A stretch of DNA of 64,000 nt, from the NCBI RefSeq assembly GCF_900111585.1, contig NZ_FOHI01000002.1, positions 248,001 through 312,000 on the forward strand, read 5' to 3'. The stretch is from Nitrosospira multiformis (GTDB lineage: Bacteria > Pseudomonadota > Gammaproteobacteria > Burkholderiales > Nitrosomonadaceae). The stretch's first letter is position 1, and every line of letters begins with the position of its first letter. The position numbers and the translations under genes were made by a program. Below, in pieces: positions 33,425 through 42,654 of the stretch. The notes below the pieces were generated by a model. It saw only the letters and a program-made list of their open reading frames with translations, was not told the DNA's origin and did not search any database.

Positions 33425-34471
33425 ATGCCGGCGATGCCACCCATCGATGTGGTGATTCCCGTCTATAATGCACCGGTGTTGACACGGCGCTGCATCGATT
33501 CGGTCGTTGCCTGCCTGAGCCAATCCATACGCTTCATTTTCATTCAGGACGATGCCTCGGGCATGGAAACCCACGCCATGCTGGATCAATTGCCGTGCGA
33601 GCGCATACGCGTGCACCACGCGCGGGAGAACCAGGGTTTCGGCGCCTCGGTAAACGAAGCAATCGGTCGATCCGACGCATGCTACGTGTTGGTCCTGAAC
33701 TCCGACACAGTAGTGGGTGAAGATTTTTTACCGCTCTTATACGCAGCATTCGTCGCTGATTCCCGGTTGGCGGTCATCATCCCTGCGGGGAATGATTTTG
33801 CCAGATATGATTTGAACCGGTATGTGCGGCAGCCAGGCGGCTATGTTCAGACACACCGCCTTCGGGGTCACGCGTTTCTCATCCGCCGGGAGGTATTCCG
33901 GGATGCGGACGGTTTCGATCTGGCATTCGGCCGCGGCTACTATGAAGATGTCGATCTTGGGCGCCGGCTCAACAAGCGCGGTTGGCGGGTGGGCGTGCAT
34001 CCGGACGCTCACATACAACATGAGGGTGGTGGATCGTTCGGTCGCGGCCGCTCTTTCAAGAAACTGGTCAGGCGCAATCGTAAGCTTTTTTTTTCGCGCC
34101 ATCCCAGCGCAAAGCGTAATATTCTCCTTCTTTCCGGAGACTGCCCGCTGGCGGGTTTTCCATTGAGCCTGCTGGAGGCGCTCGACGATGTGTTTTGCGG
34201 AGGAGGATACGTTTACTGGCTTTCGCCCGAAGCGGCAGGCATGCTTCTCTGTTTGCAGATGAGGAGTCTCTCGTCGGGCGTGGATGCTGCCGTGAGGCTA
34301 TTCTTATGCAGTTGGCGTGAGGACAAGCGTATTTCGGAAATCTGGATATTGCCCGATGTCCCACGCTTGCGATATGGAGCGCTGACCTTATGGGCGCGTA
34401 TTTGCGGCTTGCGGATACTGACCTGGGAAAGAGCGCCTGCCGAGGAAAATTGTACTCCTAAGCTACTTTGA
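33425..34471 (+). CDS. GT2-family glycosyltransferase (rhamnosyltransferase-like)
   Basis: A 348-residue GT-A protein: DVVIPVYNAPVLTRRCIDSV opens the domain, FIQDDASG is the nucleotide Asp, VLVLNSDTVVGEDFLPLL is the DxD-type site (NSD), and GHAFLIRREVFRDADGFD with GRGYYEDVDLGRRL is the ED(V)D acceptor region. The last 120 residues are atypical and lack a clear domain. An inverting transferase adding rhamnose or another deoxyhexose to a surface glycan is likely. It closes the polysaccharide region; the next gene, corA, is on the other strand 120 bases away. Confidence 0.85.
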   Translation: MPAMPPIDVVIPVYNAPVLTRRCIDSVVACLSQSIRFIFIQDDASGMETHAMLDQLPCERIRVHHARENQGFGASVNEAIGRSDACYVLVLNSDTVVGEDFLPLLYAAFVADSRLAVIIPAGNDFARYDLNRYVRQPGGYVQTHRLRGHAFLIRREVFRDADGFDLAFGRGYYEDVDLGRRLNKRGWRVGVHPDAHIQHEGGGSFGRGRSFKKLVRRNRKLFFSRHPSAKRNILLLSGDCPLAGFPLSLLEALDDVFCGGGYVYWLSPEAAGMLLCLQMRSLSSGVDAAVRLFLCSWREDKRISEIWILPDVPRLRYGALTLWARICGLRILTWERAPAEENCTPKLL

Positions 34472-34591
34472 ATGCTCTGCGGAGAGAACGGTGATTTCAG
34501 CCGAAGCGATGAATCTCCCGCAAGAACTGCGAGGTCCCTGAAGTTTAAAAAAATTCTGCAGCTATCCTTTTGGGCTTTTGTATCCGGGCTG

Positions 34592-35662
34592 TTACAACCA
34601 TTTTTTCCAGCGGAACAGTAGCAGCATCGCAACACTGATGACTGCCATTGTGGCCAGTACAACAAAAAAACCCATATGCCATTCAAGCCCGGGCATGTAT
34701 ATGAAGTTCATTCCGTAAATGCCTGTTATCAGCGTCAATGGCATGAATATCGTGGTAATGACGGTAAGAACTTTCATGACAGTGCTGATGCGGAAGCTTA
34801 CACTCGATAAATAAATATCGAGCATACCCGCCGTGACATCACGTAGCGATTCAATCGATTCGATAATGTGGATGGTATGATCATACACATCCCGCAGATA
34901 GAGCAGGGTATTGCGGCTAAACAGGGGTGAATCTCCACGCTGCAACGAACTGATCACTTCACGGAGCGGCCACAGCGCTCTGCGTAAAAAAACGCCTTCA
35001 CGCTTGAGTCTCTGAATGGATTGCAAGGTTCTCGGCTGCGGGTGGGCGACCAGTTCCGTTTCCAGCACCTCCGTTTTTTCGTCGAGGCGTTCAAGAATGC
35101 TGAAGTAGGTGTCGACTACTGCGTCAATCAGGCTGTACATCAGGAAATCGGCACCGAGCTTTGCGCTTTGGCCTTTGCCCGATCGCAGGCGGTCGCGGAC
35201 TGACTTGAATTGAACATCACTCGCTTCCAGAAACGACAGCACGAAATCCTTGCCGAGTACGAGGCTTATCTGTTCGGAATATATTTTCTCTTCCGTGCCT
35301 CTGGTTTCATACCCGAAGGTTTTGAGCACCACGTACAGGTAATTTCCGTAATCCTCCACCTTGGAGCGTTGCTCTGTGTTGAATATGTCTTCCAGTACCA
35401 GAGGGTGAAGGTCAAAACACGCGCCGATTTGCTCGATCATGTGGATGTCGCCCAGTCCCTGCAGGTTAACCCACTTGACCCCGGAAGCATGTTTGATCTT
35501 TTCGGCAAGTTCCGCGGGAGCCACTTCGGATTCACGCACGCCTTCCAGATCGTAATCCAGCAAGGTTATGCGTGGTGCCGCGCCTTTCTTTGCCCCGATA
35601 TGCATCAGCATGCCCGGCGGCAGGCCTGCTTTCGTGGATCTCTTTTTGGAAGGGGATGTCAT
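34592..35662 (-). CDS. corA: CorA magnesium/cobalt transporter
   Basis: A 356-residue protein with a long soluble N-terminal domain rich in helices and two C-terminal membrane helices. The first helix ends with the signature YGMNF in ITGIYGMNFIYMPGLEW; the second is FFVVLATMAVISVAMLLLF, followed by a basic tail. CorA forms a homopentamer that takes up Mg2+ across the inner membrane. The gene begins 18 bases after the ppx stop on the same strand, so it is likely co-transcribed with the phosphatase gene. The start ATG at 35662 gives an N-terminus rich in Lys/Ser/Pro. Confidence 0.93.
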   Translation of the reverse strand: MTSPSKKRSTKAGLPPGMLMHIGAKKGAAPRITLLDYDLEGVRESEVAPAELAEKIKHASGVKWVNLQGLGDIHMIEQIGACFDLHPLVLEDIFNTEQRSKVEDYGNYLYVVLKTFGYETRGTEEKIYSEQISLVLGKDFVLSFLEASDVQFKSVRDRLRSGKGQSAKLGADFLMYSLIDAVVDTYFSILERLDEKTEVLETELVAHPQPRTLQSIQRLKREGVFLRRALWPLREVISSLQRGDSPLFSRNTLLYLRDVYDHTIHIIESIESLRDVTAGMLDIYLSSVSFRISTVMKVLTVITTIFMPLTLITGIYGMNFIYMPGLEWHMGFFVVLATMAVISVAMLLLFRWKKWL

Positions 35663-35680
35663 TGCATCCGGATGATGGTT

Positions 35681-37201
35681 TTATACAGAGGCGGGCAGCT
35701 TGCTTCCGTCGGCTCCGGTTATGCCAAAACGAAAACCAAGGGTATCCCACTGTTCAATTTCGGCCAGCAACGCGTTATGCGTCAGGGGATTACGTTCCAG
35801 CCACTTTCTTTCAAGACATAAACTGAATTCCTTGCCTCGAAGGCTGACATCGAGCCTTGGAAGCATCGTCTCACAGCGGCTGCGATGAAACAATGCCGCG
35901 AGGCGAAGCGCTAACAGCAGGGCGAAATCAGGCTCTATCATGTTTCCCCGCGCTTTGCCGATATCGCCGCGGTGGACGAGCGCAAGCATGCTTAAGCGCT
36001 CCTGCTCCCTTTGGGAAAAACCTGGCATGTCTGCATTGCCCAGGATATATGCAGAATGCTTGTGATAACCGGAGTGTGCGACCGAAATACCTACTTCATG
36101 CAGCCGGGCAGCCCATGAGAGAACTTGCAGATGTTCTTCTCCATTATCAAGAAAGGCCGTCAGCAACTGTTCTCCAAGCAAAAGCGCAGTCGATTCCACC
36201 CGTTTTGCCTGCGCGCCATCCACATGGTACCGGCGCATGAACTGCCTGACCGTCACTTCGCGCATGTCATGTTTATGGAAGCGACCCAGCAGATCGTACA
36301 GCACGCCCTGGCGTAAAGCACCCATGCCTTGCGCCATTTGGGAAATTCCCAGCTCTGAGAACGCGGCGGACATGATGGCGAAACCACCGGCTATGACAGG
36401 CGCCCGATCGGCTCTGATACCCGCGAGGTCGAGTTTTTTGATGTCGTCCACCTTGAGCAGATGATTACGAAAATTTTCCAACCCTTCCCGCGTAATCTCT
36501 CCGTTACTGCTTCCACTGTCCAGCTGGTTCAACCGGATGATATCGCCTAAGGCGCGTGCCGTGCCGGATGATCCGTATGCAAGCTGCCAGTGTTCACTGG
36601 AAAATTCCTTTGCGATCGCCTGAATATCGCTGCGGGCCGAAAGTTCGGCACGGTTTATGGCATCCCTGCTGATCCTGCCGCCCGGAAAAAAGCGCAGGCT
36701 ATAGCTGACGCAACCCATATAGAGGCTTTCCAGCTTGACCGGCTTCAGCTTGCGGCCAATGATAAATTCAGTAGAGCCGCCTCCGATGTCCATCACCAGG
36801 CGAGCATCAGGAGAAGCAGGGAGGCTGTGCGCAACGCCCAGATAGATGAGGCGCGCCTCTTCGTGACCCGAGATGACTTCAATGGGAAAACCCATCGCTG
36901 CCTCGGCTTTTTTGAGAAATACGGTCGCATTTTTCGCCACCCTGAGAGTGTTGGTCGCAACCGCACGTACAGCATGGGGAGGGAAGCCGCGCAGGCGTTC
37001 ACTGAAACGCTTGAGACAGGCCAGTGCGCGTGCCTGGGAATCCTCATCCAGGCGCTTGTCGGGAGTAAGACCGGCGGCAAGACGAACCATTTCACGCAGA
37101 TTGTCCAGCGGATAAAGCTGTCTGCCTTCCACTCGCGCGACTTGCAAACGAAAGCTGTTGGAACCGAGATCTACCGCCGCAAGTGTGGAGTATTCGGGCA
37201 T
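35681..37201 (-). CDS. ppx: Exopolyphosphatase / pppGpp phosphohydrolase (Ppx/GppA)
   Basis: A 506-residue protein. The actin-like ASKHA fold is marked by LAAVDLGSNSFRLQVARVEG, ISGHEEARLIYLGVAHSL, and VMDIGGGSTEFIIGRKLKP. A C-terminal HD-like helical domain includes LHEVGISVAHSGYHKHS. The enzyme removes terminal phosphates from polyphosphate or converts pppGpp to ppGpp. It lies 36 bases downstream of phoU on the same strand, and corA follows. This phoU-ppx pairing links it to phosphate homeostasis. Confidence 0.93.
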   Translation of the reverse strand: MPEYSTLAAVDLGSNSFRLQVARVEGRQLYPLDNLREMVRLAAGLTPDKRLDEDSQARALACLKRFSERLRGFPPHAVRAVATNTLRVAKNATVFLKKAEAAMGFPIEVISGHEEARLIYLGVAHSLPASPDARLVMDIGGGSTEFIIGRKLKPVKLESLYMGCVSYSLRFFPGGRISRDAINRAELSARSDIQAIAKEFSSEHWQLAYGSSGTARALGDIIRLNQLDSGSSNGEITREGLENFRNHLLKVDDIKKLDLAGIRADRAPVIAGGFAIMSAAFSELGISQMAQGMGALRQGVLYDLLGRFHKHDMREVTVRQFMRRYHVDGAQAKRVESTALLLGEQLLTAFLDNGEEHLQVLSWAARLHEVGISVAHSGYHKHSAYILGNADMPGFSQREQERLSMLALVHRGDIGKARGNMIEPDFALLLALRLAALFHRSRCETMLPRLDVSLRGKEFSLCLERKWLERNPLTHNALLAEIEQWDTLGFRFGITGADGSKLPASV

Positions 37202-37237
37202 GAGGTCTATTGGCAGGCTTCCAGGCGACGGGAGGAC

Positions 37238-37945
37238 CTACTCCCGTATTTCGCGCTCGATTTCTTCAACGGTGACGTGACGCACGTCCCTGCCCTTTAC
37301 CATGTATACCACATATTCGGACATGTTTTTGGCATGATCGCCGATGCGCTCGATCGCTTTTGCAATAAACAGGATTTCCAGGGCAGTCGATATCTTGCGC
37401 GGATCTTCCATCATGAAAGTGATAAGTTGACGCATGATGGAGCGGAATTCCTCATCCACGAGCTCGTCCTGGCGCACTACCTGAGCGGCGGCCGTGAGGT
37501 CCAGACGCGCAAAAGCGTCCAGCGATTTGCGCAGCATCTCCAGCGCAACGTTGGCCACATGACGTATCTCGACGAAACGGGGCATGTGCATGCGGTCCGC
37601 AGCATAGATGAGTTTGGCCATGCGCGCGATCTTTTCCGCTTCATCCCCGATGCGCTCGAGGTCGGTAATGGTTTTGATGACCGTCATGATCATGCGTAAA
37701 TCACCCGCGGCTGGCTGCCGGCGCGCGATGATCTGATTGCAGATCTCGTCTATCGATACCTCCATCGCATTGACCCGATGGTCATCGGCAATGATATTTT
37801 CGATCAGACTCTCGTTGCCGGTGATCAGCGCTTCAATCGCTTTTTCGATCTGTTCTTCCACGAATCCGCCCATATGCAACACGCGTGTGCGCACCGCTTC
37901 GAGATCCGCGTCAAATTGCTTGGATATATGTTCGTGGCTTCCCAT
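37238..37945 (-). CDS. phoU: Phosphate signalling protein PhoU
   Basis: A 235-residue all-helical protein with two PhoU repeats. Conserved E/D clusters include ERIGDEAEKIARMA in the first repeat and KAIERIGDHAKNMSEYVVYM in the second, the metal-binding motifs of the family. PhoU represses the Pho regulon through the Pst transporter and the PhoR kinase. No pst genes lie in the window. It heads a leftward run with ppx and corA, spaced by 36 and 18 bases. Confidence 0.95.
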   Translation of the reverse strand: MGSHEHISKQFDADLEAVRTRVLHMGGFVEEQIEKAIEALITGNESLIENIIADDHRVNAMEVSIDEICNQIIARRQPAAGDLRMIMTVIKTITDLERIGDEAEKIARMAKLIYAADRMHMPRFVEIRHVANVALEMLRKSLDAFARLDLTAAAQVVRQDELVDEEFRSIMRQLITFMMEDPRKISTALEILFIAKAIERIGDHAKNMSEYVVYMVKGRDVRHVTVEEIEREIRE

Positions 37946-38032
37946 TTCTCACCTGTGGATCGATTGAAAGCAAAAAATAACAAAGGATAATATCAGTCCG
38001 TTGTGACAATTCTACTGATCTTTGACCTTCCC

Positions 38033-38692
38033 TCAGATAACAATGGTGCGAACGCCTCCTTCGCTCCCCAACAACAGCAAATCCGCAGGGCGTCTCGCAA
38101 ACAGGCCATTGGTTACGATGCCGGTGATCTGATTGAGTTCCGTCTCCAGTTCAATGGGATTCAGGATCTGCAAGCCATGCACATCAAGAATCACGTTACC
38201 GTTATCGGTGGTAAATCCCTGCCTGAGCATGGGTTGCCCCCCCAGCCGTATTATCTGGCGCGCCACATAACCGCGCGCCATCGGGATAACCTCCACGGGC
38301 AGTGGAAATTTGCCGAGCACATCCACGAGCTTGCTCTGGTCCGCAATGCAGATAAATTTTTTCGCCACGGCGGCCACGACTTTTTCCCTGGTCAGCGCTC
38401 CACCACCCCCTTTTATCATATGCAAATGCGGCGTTATCTCATCAGCACCATCCACATATAACGGAAGCTCGTCGACATTGTTCAGGTCCATGACCTCGAT
38501 TTCATGTCCGCTGAGCCGGCGGGCAGTTGCTTCTGAACTTGCTACCGCTCCATCGATCCTGCTTCTGATGTCGGCCAGTGCATCTATGAAGTAGTTGGCG
38601 GTAGAGCCGGTGCCGACGCCGACAATGCAGCCTGCGGGAATATGTTGAATAGCGGCGTGCGCGGCCGCACGTTTCTGCTCGTCCTGATTCAT
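38033..38692 (-). CDS. rpiA: Ribose-5-phosphate isomerase A
   Basis: A 219-residue enzyme that interconverts ribose 5-phosphate and ribulose 5-phosphate. The landmarks are [36 protein letters not shown] (catalytic Asp residues) and [14 protein letters not shown] with the catalytic Glu/Lys. The length is normal. It is divergent from ilvA with 137 bases between, and 87 bases upstream of phoU on the same strand. Confidence 0.96.
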   Translation of the reverse strand: MNQDEQKRAAAHAAIQHIPAGCIVGVGTGSTANYFIDALADIRSRIDGAVASSEATARRLSGHEIEVMDLNNVDELPLYVDGADEITPHLHMIKGGGGALTREKVVAAVAKKFICIADQSKLVDVLGKFPLPVEVIPMARGYVARQIIRLGGQPMLRQGFTTDNGNVILDVHGLQILNPIELETELNQITGIVTNGLFARRPADLLLLGSEGGVRTIVI

Positions 38693-38829
38693 GATGTTAT
38701 TTTTTATGTCTGAAAATATTGATTGTTTATGAGCATAATACTATCAGCCCATTTTAACAATGAAGCTGGACATTTAGAGTTTCGCGACATGTTAAAATGC
38801 TCAACCTTTAAAATCGCAACCCCATTTCG

Positions 38830-40341
38830 ATGAAGATCAGTTACCTCGAAAGAATTCTTACTGCGCGGGTTTATGACGTCGCGGTAGAGAGTCCTCTGGA
38901 GCTTGCGCCGAATCTTTCCACACGTATAAATAATCAGCTATTCCTGAAACGGGAAGATGTGCAGGATGTTTTCTCGTTCAAAGTGCGGGGAGCTTACAAC
39001 AAAATGGTCAAGCTTTCTCCCGCGGCGCTCGAACGCGGAGTGGTCACTGCCTCTGCCGGCAACCATGCGCAAGGTGTGGCCCTCGCTGCGCAGCGATTGA
39101 ACTGTCGGGCCACCATCGTGATGCCTGTCACCACGCCCCAGATCAAGTTGCAGGCGGTCGAGGCACGCGGGGCAACAGTGGTTTCCTATGGTGACTCCTA
39201 TGACGAAGCCTATGCGCACGCCCATGAATTCGCCGAAAAGAACCAGGTAACCTTCGTACACCCCTATGACGATCCCGACGTCATTGCCGGACAGGGAACG
39301 ATCGGAATGGAGATACTGCGCCAGCATCCGGGGGAAATTCATGCGATATTCGCGCCCATCGGTGGAGGTGGGTTGATTTCGGGTGTTGCGGCTTATGTAA
39401 AAAGGCTTTATCCGGAAATCAGGATTATCGGTGTGGAACCCGTCGACGCCGATTCCATGTATCAGTCGTTGAAAAAGAACCGCCGTGTCCGGTTGCCGCA
39501 AGTCGGATTGTTTGCAGACGGGGTCGCTGTCAAGCAGGTAGGGGTGGAAACTTTTCATTTATGCCGCGAACTGGTCGATGAGATCCTGCTTGTAGATACG
39601 GATGCCATCTGTGCGGCAATCAAGGATGTGTTCGAGGATACGCGCGCCATACTTGAACCTTCGGGAGCGCTCTCGATTGCAGGGGCCAAGGCTTATGCAA
39701 AGCGGGAAGGTATCCGCGGCAAGAACCTGATTGCGATCGCCTCAGGTGCGAATATGAATTTCGACCGATTGCGCCATGTATCCGAACGGGCGGAACTGGG
39801 TGAGCAGCGGGAAGCGGTCATGGCGGTGACGATTCCCGAGGAACCCGGCAGTTTCAAGAAGTTCTGCGCAATGCTGGGACCGAGAAGTATCACCGAGTTC
39901 AACTATCGTTTTGCCGGTCCGAAGGAGGCGCATGTGTTTGTAGGGGTGTCGGTAAAAAACCGGGAGGAAGCGGCGAAACTGATCAAGGACCTGGAGAGCC
40001 ACGGCTTGCGCACCGAGGATTTGAGCGACAATGAAATGGCAAAATTGCATATTCGCCACCTCGTGGGCGGGCATGCACGTGATGTTAAAAATGAAATCGT
40101 CTATCGTTTTGAGTTTCCCGATCGTCCGGGAGCGCTCATGCAATTTCTGAACAGCATGAGCAATCATTGGAATATCAGTCTGTTTCATTACCGCAACCAC
40201 GGGGCAGACTATGGAAGGGTGCTGGTTGGCATGGAGGTGCCGCCGGAGGAGAAAGCAGATTTCAAGGCATTTCTCGCTCAACTCGACAATCGTTATTGGG
40301 ACGAAACCCAGAATCCGGCCTACAAATTATTCCTGGGATAG
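38830..40341 (+). CDS. ilvA: Threonine ammonia-lyase, biosynthetic (two ACT-like domains)
   Basis: A 503-residue PLP enzyme making 2-oxobutanoate from threonine, the first isoleucine step. The PLP Lys lies in FSFKVRGAYNKM (about residue 56), the phosphate-binding loop is GGGGLISGVAAY, and SAGNHAQGVALAAQ is conserved. The C-terminal 170 residues hold two ACT-like regulatory segments (AVTIPEEPGSFKKFCAML and RFEFPDRPGALMQFLNSM) that sense isoleucine and valine. The length is typical for the allosteric long form. It is probably monocistronic. Confidence 0.96.
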   Translation: MKISYLERILTARVYDVAVESPLELAPNLSTRINNQLFLKREDVQDVFSFKVRGAYNKMVKLSPAALERGVVTASAGNHAQGVALAAQRLNCRATIVMPVTTPQIKLQAVEARGATVVSYGDSYDEAYAHAHEFAEKNQVTFVHPYDDPDVIAGQGTIGMEILRQHPGEIHAIFAPIGGGGLISGVAAYVKRLYPEIRIIGVEPVDADSMYQSLKKNRRVRLPQVGLFADGVAVKQVGVETFHLCRELVDEILLVDTDAICAAIKDVFEDTRAILEPSGALSIAGAKAYAKREGIRGKNLIAIASGANMNFDRLRHVSERAELGEQREAVMAVTIPEEPGSFKKFCAMLGPRSITEFNYRFAGPKEAHVFVGVSVKNREEAAKLIKDLESHGLRTEDLSDNEMAKLHIRHLVGGHARDVKNEIVYRFEFPDRPGALMQFLNSMSNHWNISLFHYRNHGADYGRVLVGMEVPPEEKADFKAFLAQLDNRYWDETQNPAYKLFLG

Positions 40342-40516
40342 GGACAGATAGCGCTGGCTGTTTATCCCCCGACAAGCTTTGTGCGCCCTCGAAATTGAGT
40401 ATTGCGTGGGTTGCAGTGTTAAACCTTCAATAGTCCAATTCAGATGAATACAGTCATGTAAAAAAACGGTTTTGAAGGTTTCACAGCCGTGTCCGGGAGC
40501 TAAGGAAAAATTCAGA

Positions 40517-41845
40517 ATGAAATGCATGCGAAAGCGCAGCAGCCGGATTCCGTACGGAGTAGGTTGTTTTTTATTGATCTTCATGAGCAACAGCATTGTT
40601 CAGGCGGTTGATATAGCAGGGTGGTTGAAGGAGAATGGTGTAAGGGCGGGAGGATGGATCAATGCAGGAGCAACCTATAATCCCAGCAATCCCGTCAACG
40701 GATACAACGGCCCCGTTACCTTTGCCGACCGCGCAAACCGGTTTCAGTTGAATCAGTTCAATCTATATCTCCAGCGCACGGTGGTTACGGAAGGCAAGGC
40801 TTTTGATCTCGGGGGGCGTGTCGATTTCATGTTCGGCACGGATGCGATCTATACCCAGGCTTTCGGTGTTCCGCCATTCGACGTGAATACCGGTCAAGTC
40901 TTGAATAGGGGCCACTGGGATCTGAATATATGCTGTTCATCGACACGGACGTACGGCATCGCGCTACCGCAAGCGTATCTCGAAGCCTATATACCGTTGG
41001 GTAATGGCTTGAACATCAAGGCAGGTCATTTTTATTCACCGACAGGATATGAAACCGTTCCTGCACCCGACAATTTTTTTTACACTCACGCCTATACCTT
41101 TAACAATGGGGAGCCATTCACCCACACGGGTGTCGTAGGGAACTATACCATCAACGGGAATTGGTCGGTAATGGGTGGCGTCATCACCGGGAGCGCAACC
41201 GGCGGTTGGGATGGCGGATTTGACAGAGAGCTGGGAAACTGGGGAGGGCTGGGCGGTATTACCTGGGTCAGCGACGACAAAAGGACTTCGGCCAACATCA
41301 CGGGGAGCTACAGTGCGACGTCCACCCGCAGCAACAGACCATGGGGAATGTACAACATTGTGCTGCAACACAGGATCACACCGAAAACCCATCTGGTTCT
41401 ACACCACGTTCACGGCTATGCCGGCGGCGTTTTGCTGGGAGGGGTGCCAAAGAATGTCGAATGGTATGGCATCAATACTCACCTCTATTATGACCTGTTG
41501 GAAGACCTTTCGGTGGGTATTCGCGGCGAATGGTTCCGGGATCGGGACGGTTTTCGCGTCTCTTCGCCCTTTCGCGTGGTAGCCGCGCTCAACCATACCG
41601 GCACCAGTTTTGCAGGCGATCCATCCGGCGTGATCGCGGCGCCTGCAGACTACTATGAAATCACCTTCGGGATGAACTGGAAGCCCTCGAAAAGGTTGCG
41701 GCTGGACTGGAAGCCGATGCAAAAACTGAACATCCGTCCAAATATCCGCTACGACCGTGCCGACGGCATTGACCATTCGATCCGGCCTTTCAACAACAAG
41801 AAGGATCAGATCATATTTTCCCTCGATGCGATAATTCCCTTTTGA
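40517..41845 (+). CDS. Bbp2/OmpL-like beta-barrel porin, copy 1
   Basis: A 442-residue outer-membrane protein. I start it at ATG 40517, with AAGGA upstream, which gives a basic n-region (KCMRKRSSR) and a hydrophobic signal ending SIVQA. The mature part is rich in aromatic and Gly residues with alternating strands (GWINAGATYNPSNP, RFQLNQFNLYLQRTV, GSATGGWDGGFDRELG) and ends in a terminal Phe (IIPF), as expected for BAM substrates. It is very similar to copy 2 at 42655, from which a divergently oriented lipoprotein gene separates it. Substrate specificity is unknown. Confidence 0.8.
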   Translation: MKCMRKRSSRIPYGVGCFLLIFMSNSIVQAVDIAGWLKENGVRAGGWINAGATYNPSNPVNGYNGPVTFADRANRFQLNQFNLYLQRTVVTEGKAFDLGGRVDFMFGTDAIYTQAFGVPPFDVNTGQVLNRGHWDLNICCSSTRTYGIALPQAYLEAYIPLGNGLNIKAGHFYSPTGYETVPAPDNFFYTHAYTFNNGEPFTHTGVVGNYTINGNWSVMGGVITGSATGGWDGGFDRELGNWGGLGGITWVSDDKRTSANITGSYSATSTRSNRPWGMYNIVLQHRITPKTHLVLHHVHGYAGGVLLGGVPKNVEWYGINTHLYYDLLEDLSVGIRGEWFRDRDGFRVSSPFRVVAALNHTGTSFAGDPSGVIAAPADYYEITFGMNWKPSKRLRLDWKPMQKLNIRPNIRYDRADGIDHSIRPFNNKKDQIIFSLDAIIPF

Positions 41846-41929
41846 CGCGAGGGGGCGGGCGCTCTGGAAAAACTGGCTTATCGCGGAGGGAAGTAAGAGT
41901 TGGACAATAGGAAATAGCCTGGCAGCCTG

Positions 41930-42370
41930 TTATTCCACAAGCCCGGTATGCTGTCCCCCCTCCCCATGTCTTTGGACTGCGTGCAGCGGGCGCGAGTGGA
42001 GATCGGGCTGGGCCTGCTCTCGAGCCATTTTTCGGTGAAAAGCGGCCTGCATCATGTTTTCTTCCGTTTTTTTCATATATTTACGCAATAAAGCTGCAGT
42101 ATGAGCCTTCAGGTCCTGGGCACGCCTTCCGTATAGATAGCTTTTTTCCTCGTAGTGGTCCAGCAACTTTTTCTCTTCCTCGGCCTTTGCCTGCATTTTT
42201 CGCGCCGCATCCTCAAAATACTCGCTCAAGGCCTCGTGATCGCCGCGCATTCGCGCGTTCTGGATGACGCGACGTGCACTCGTGTTCTGAACCGCTTCAT
42301 GAGGGCTTAACTGCGCGCAAGCGGCTAATAAACCCAAGGATAAGCCATAAAAAAAAGTTCTTTTATTCAT
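41930..42370 (-). CDS. Small helical lipoprotein between the porin genes
   Basis: A 146-residue protein with a signal sequence and lipobox (LSLGLLAACAQ), so the mature protein begins at Cys18. The remainder is charged and probably coiled coil (KMQAKAEEEKKLLDHYEEKS ... LLRKYMKKTEENMM). The Lys/Glu-rich region is about residues 55-115, followed by a His-rich tail (QPDLHSRPLHAVQRHGEGG). I do not recognise a family. Anchoring in the inner leaflet of the outer membrane is likely (Ala at +2 rather than Asp). Its position on the opposite strand between two paralogous porins suggests, but does not show, a functional link. Confidence 0.7.
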   Translation of the reverse strand: MNKRTFFYGLSLGLLAACAQLSPHEAVQNTSARRVIQNARMRGDHEALSEYFEDAARKMQAKAEEEKKLLDHYEEKSYLYGRRAQDLKAHTAALLRKYMKKTEENMMQAAFHRKMAREQAQPDLHSRPLHAVQRHGEGGQHTGLVE

Positions 42371-42654
42371 GGGCCCCTCTTTTTACGTGCTAATTACGTA
42401 CTCATCAGAGTGAGAACAAACACCCAATCTTGAAGGTACTGAATTGTCGATACTTTGTCAAGCGTCCAATGTTATAAGTACCTACTCCTGCCTGCCGCTT
42501 CCGTCTCTTTCGTTCATTCTCCATCTCTTTGTGGGTGAGCAGAATAACTTCACAAATACTTAACAATAATCTAACACTTTCTTTATTTATCTCATGTTAC
42601 GTTGCAAACAGAATAACAATTTTCGTGGTAGTGTTTTGCCAAGGGGAGCCAATC